DNA of 64,000 nucleotides from Membranipora membranacea (taxonomy: Eukaryota > Bryozoa > Gymnolaemata > Cheilostomatida > Membraniporidae): NCBI GenBank assembly GCA_914767715.1, contig OU612072.1:2668001-2732000 (forward strand), read 5' to 3'. Position numbers and translations under genes: made by a program. Within the stretch, counting starts at the first letter, position 1; each line of letters starts with the position of its first letter. The notes under the pieces are model-generated. The model saw nothing but the letters and a program-made list of their open reading frames with translations, was not told where the DNA came from and searched no databases. Positions 60,376-64,000 of the stretch are shown piece by piece.

Positions 60376-61228
60376 GCTCTAGTCTTACAGAAGTGTCACA
60401 GTGTAAAAGTCTCTGTATCATGTCGGACATGTTTAATCTACAACCTGAGATGTCGTTGTTGCTGTAGAGCTTATATAAAAGCAGATTTCTAGTTTTATTT
60501 TGCGTCTGATGATATCAGTGTTGCTATGACAGCCATTTTATAACATTTTTTAGATACTATGAAATAAACAAATAAAAAATTGAAAACAATTGCTACTGGT
60601 GTATGTTTTGGTTTTGATTCTATCATTGATCGATACCATGCAACTGGAAACAGCCTGGTCCTTTACCAATTGCCATGCACTAGATGGAAGCTGAATCGAC
60701 ATATAAATTGAGTGAACCTAAAGTCCTCTTCATTGTATAAGCACCGTACCCATTAAAGCCCAAGCAATCGAAGACCTCATGAAAATAATTCTGATTCATA
60801 TGCTGAACAATAAAACTCATTGCGAATCTCAACCAGACCTGTAATCCACAGTGATATTATTATAATTATTAAGTATGGCAGCAAAAGTGTTTGAAGTCAT
60901 ATTACTATTGAAGCTCTTATTATGATAGCCATGTCACCATGTACTATTTTGAGCGGTAAAAATAAAGTGGATATCTATCTATCTAAGGCGGGCAATGTGA
61001 ATTTTAATGCACGCCATTGGAGGGCCATGTGTATTATTTTTCTAAAACCAGGTTCTGTAGGGGGAACTAGGTCATCAAACTTAGGGTCAAGGAAACTTTT
61101 TAAACTGCACACCATTCTATGACATCATAGGTTCTTGAAGCCCTGACTTAGTTACAATCATCAAGGACTCCTAAGTTGTGGGAGCTGGCTCCACTTTTCT
61201 TCGTCAAAATATTTCAATATAATTTGTG
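60376..61228. other. Spacer between protamine-like genes
   Basis: The 3' UTR of gene A, the dispersed repeat copy at 60914-60988, and the upstream region of gene B. No coding exon seen. Confidence 0.5.
60914..60988 (+). repeat. Dispersed 75-bp repeat, copy 2
   Basis: Matches the reverse complement of 10862-10936. It ends in ATCTATCTATCTA, typical of a retroposon tail. Confidence 0.6.
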
Positions 61229-62505
61229 ATGGGAGCAGCACGGAAAGCTAGCAAGCGCCGTCAGGTGACAGCTAAAGGTCAGTATCATCCTTAGTTCTGG
61301 TACAAATATCTCGAGTCTATTACTTATGGTATTGATTTGATGGCATGGGTTGACCAAGGAGTACTACTCCTCAGGTTAACAGTTTACCAACTACTAAATT
61401 CAACAGCAATGAGTGGCCTTGATCACCACGTTTCCACGAGCACTTTGAGATTGATGTAGGATGTACTGAGTTGCCTTGCTTCTTGTTTGGCACTAGAAAG
61501 CTGCTTGTTTTTCCATGGTCAGGGATCAGGCAGAGAATTAGCCAATCAGCAGCCCACAACCAATTAGCTAAAGGAGCACAAATCATGAAAGAATGATCTA
61601 TTCCTATCATATCGTCCAAAGTATCCTACCAAATATCTGGTTAAGATTTTCATAAGTCTGTGACATCGGGGAGGATGTCACCCTCCCTGCCCTGATGGCA
61701 TCAAAAGATTAAACTAGTGAATTTGAGGCGTTATCTTCTTGTAGACGCAGATGCTGTAGTTGTCAGAAGCAAACGATGCCCACGTCAGGTGAGGCGTGGT
61801 GGACATGTCCGCAGGGGACATCATCGTAGTGTGAGTCCCTGCTTCAGATCACATGGAACTAAGGCTTACTCTCGAGTGAAGCGTCATGTTGTTAGGAAGA
61901 GTCGTCGTGGAGGACGAAAGAGGAGTAGGAGAACAGCAAGAAGGAGAAGCAGAACAAGGCGGTGCGCTAATAGAAGGTAACCTGCAGAAAGTTTCTTATT
62001 TACTCTAAATTGTACAGTGGTCGGAGCTGCAATCATTAAAGGATTAATTGTATATATTTTGTTAATAGTCTCACAAATAAATGTCTCATAGCTGGTCATT
62101 GTTGAATGATTCAAATACCGAGGTGAACATATAAGTGATTCTCCCCATTCCCTAGTAGGATCTTTCATTGATTCTGCTTGGCTCAGGCTGCTTGGCTCAG
62201 GCTGCTTGTCTCAGGCTGCTTGGCTCAGGCTGCTTGGCTCAGGCTGCTTGGCTCAGGCTGCTTGGCTCAGGCTGCTTGGCTCGGGCTGCTTGGCTCAGGC
62301 TGCTTGGCTCAGGCTGCTTGGCTCAGGCTGCTTGGCTCAGGCTGTTTTGATCATTTGAATACCAATACTAAAATTACTATCCAAAGTCTGATACAAAACT
62401 ATCACCAAAATCTGTCACAATCTGATTTTCCCTTATTGTAGGCAAAGAGTTAAGAGGCACAGTAGAAGACGATCTACCAGGCGAGCCAGTCGTTGTCGAT
62501 GTTAG
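61229..62505 (+). CDS. Protamine-like basic nuclear protein B
   Basis: Exons 61229-61277, 61745-61976, 62442-62505; 114 residues. Arg-rich with blocks RRGGHVRRGHHRSVSP, RKSRRGGRKRSRRTARRR and a C-terminal ASRCRC. The motif RGGHxRRxHxRxxSP is shared with protein A (RGGHKRRAHTRRLSP), as are the intron phases (1 and 2), so the two arose by tandem duplication. B has more Cys (CP, PCF, RRC) than A. Likely role: chromatin compaction in sperm. An RSR-rich RNA-binding role is the alternative. AATAAA at 62539. Confidence 0.75.
62175..62343 (+). repeat. 14-bp minisatellite, about 12 copies
   Basis: Unit GGCTCAGGCTGCTT, with single variants (GTCTC, GGCTCG). In the last intron of protamine-like gene B. 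Confidence 0.95.
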
Positions 62506-63662
62506 CTTGTCTGGAAGTAGATGTCTCCTGGTCTGATCAATAAACATGTGGTGGCTTCTTATTGTTCATGATTTGTTTTGTTTTTGCAATCAGTGATTGG
62601 AAGTCGATTTCGTTTTTGTGATTCTGGTCTTAATACTTAATGGCAGCTATTTCTTTTTTCGTTACCATTTGATTCTTAACTAAATATAATGACGAATCAA
62701 AACACTAATAATAGTGAACAAGTGCAATGATGATTACTGTGTTGTCAGGACTTCTAGTATCTGAGTTTCTCTTGAAGCCATCAAATGTCAGGAATTCCTC
62801 TGAGAATAATAATAACGGTGTCAACGCAGGCTTAACAAAGTAGCAGGTATTAAACCTGAAAGTACATGGCACCTCATTGGAAGTTTCAACAATCGTTTAT
62901 TTGGAATCAACTCAAAAATTGAATACCCTCAAGATGATGACTAAGCGGCTCAAAGTTTGGGAGAAAAAATATTGACAGCTGCGCACTGCAGGCGGCCAGA
63001 ACAATATATTAGTCTACGTTTCATTTCATCGGGAACACTGAATCATATTTAGTGATAAAACATTCATGGAAATAAAAAAAAGATATCTTCAAGAAAATAA
63101 TCTGGTTTTGATTTTGATTTTTGTTGAAAGTGCGGAACATGCAGCTCTTTAAATCCGCAAGAAAAAAGAGAATTAGGATGAGGAAACAGGAGAATCATTA
63201 GCACAGGCTCATGAGACCAAAAATTCAGGGTATCTGCATAGAGAATATTATATAGAGGCTGCCGCTGCTGTCGATTCTAAGAGCGGCAGCCCACTGATGT
63301 ATTTATACATTCTTTGTACAGAGGGCTCTTTGGTCTCACAAAAATTTGTACACAAAAAAGGATGATGAAAATGCTTTCTTCTCTCACTAGACGAAATCAG
63401 AAAGACCGAAGACGCTTTTGCTGTTTCCAAACAAAGGTCTTTTGCCTATCTATTGTCTGAATCATCATTATTATGCATAACGTTCATAAAATATGATAAA
63501 AATAATTAGCCCTAGTTCTAACCAAAACCATCACAATCGTAGTCACTCTGATGGACCCACATGAGTTCATCATTAGCTTGCCCGTTAAATTGTGCAACTT
63601 TCAGTTAGAACCAAGGCTTGTAATTTACACTAAGATAATTATGATAGTGAGACTGTAAGAAC
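62506..63662. other. Intergenic stretch
   Basis: The 3' UTR of protamine-like gene B, then nothing coding that I can support. It holds a GC-rich hairpin at 63257-63291 in AT-rich surroundings. Confidence 0.5.
63257..63291. repeat. Perfect 10-bp GC-rich hairpin
   Basis: GGCTGCCGCT pairs with AGCGGCAGCC, loop 15 nt. Unusually GC-rich for this window. No clear gene context; could be a small structured RNA or chance. Confidence 0.5.
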
Positions 63663-63773
63663 TTAAGCTATGGTTCCGAATAGGAAGTTTCCCTTGGCTG
63701 CTGGGTCGTTGGAAAGGAAAAACTCGTGCCAGAGCTTGCTGTATACCTCCTTGGTCAGCTCAATTTTGCTGCA
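63663..63773 (-). CDS. Terminal exon of an unrecognised gene (partial)
   Basis: The minus strand opens after the acceptor ATTACAG at 63774 and reads 36 residues to TAA at 63663, phase 0: CSKIELTKEVYSKLWHEFFL, then SNDPAAKGNFLFGTIA. The pattern is protein-like (amphipathic helix, then a polar turn) and not low complexity. No further exon found up to 64000, so the rest of the gene lies outside the window. Family not recognised. Confidence 0.5.
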   Translation of the reverse strand, partial: CSKIELTKEVYSKLWHEFFLSNDPAAKGNFLFGTIA

Positions 63774-64000
63774 CTGTAATGCAAAATAGTCAGAAGAACA
63801 TTAGAGAAAAATTACAGGGACTTTAATTTGATGTAATTTAAGGAGTTGCCCTCCACTAGAATATACTCCCGGAAGAATTGATTCACTCACACACATAACT
63901 TATTAGGAATAGAACAAAGTTGTATTCCTTTTGTTTTGGTTGGATTTCTTACTATTGTTATTATTATTCTATTCATTATTTTATTTACAAATTAAATTAA

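Noticed and set aside
62168-62441. Repeat-rich open frames in the 14-bp minisatellite
   Set aside because: They lie in an intron of protamine-like gene B and arise from the tandem repeat.
1-64000. CRISPR arrays, bacterial operons or a prophage
   Set aside because: Tandem repeats present are contiguous minisatellites without unique spacers, and the genes are spliced; this is eukaryotic nuclear DNA.

Overview
This is nuclear DNA from an animal. It is AT-rich, its genes are cut by GT-AG introns of a few hundred bases to several kilobases, and intergenic and intronic space carries decayed LINE relics, small hairpin elements, minisatellites and one intact-ended hAT-type transposon. The gene set (phosphomevalonate kinase, a LOXHD1-like PLAT protein, a chitin-binding GPI-type mucin, secreted NHL-propeller proteins with Thr-rich linkers, protamine-like basic proteins) suggests a marine invertebrate, perhaps an early-branching one. 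The sequence alone does not let me name the phylum. All gene models were built by hand from reading frames, splice sites and phase agreement; every multi-exon CDS listed closes to a multiple of three.

Layout: 116-1621 (-) phosphomevalonate kinase. 4176-14169 (+) a 16-exon, 828-residue three-PLAT protein whose third PLAT domain is interrupted by a long charged insert; its introns hold a decayed tRNA-Leu and a 25-bp minisatellite. 14170-17538 gene-poor with an antisense LINE relic. 17539-19086 (-) an intronless F-box protein. 19138-19400 a promoter-like block with six CCAAT boxes. 19440-25421 a puzzling region: candidate (+) exons with broken frames, a 1.9-kb hAT element and an SGNH-hydrolase-like exon. 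28322-37687 (+) a ten-exon YeeE/YedE-family (sulfur-compound transporter) gene, family members being mostly bacterial. 38111-39784 (-) a chitin-binding, Thr-rich, probably GPI-anchored protein, convergent with the YeeE gene. 42299-47284 and 48284-54598 (+) tandem paralogous secreted NHL/Thr-rich proteins that differ by one domain exon. 56473-58976 (+) an unrecognised four-TM protein. 59682-60375 and 61229-62505 (+) tandem protamine-like genes. 63663-63773 (-) the last exon of a gene that continues past the window.

The genes do not form one pathway. The clearest local logic is tandem duplication (NHL pair, protamine pair). The most unusual items are the intron-rich YeeE/YedE gene, the split PLAT domain, gain or loss of a symmetric phase-1 domain exon between the NHL paralogs, and a tandem pair of U2 snRNA 5'-end fragments inside one of their introns.
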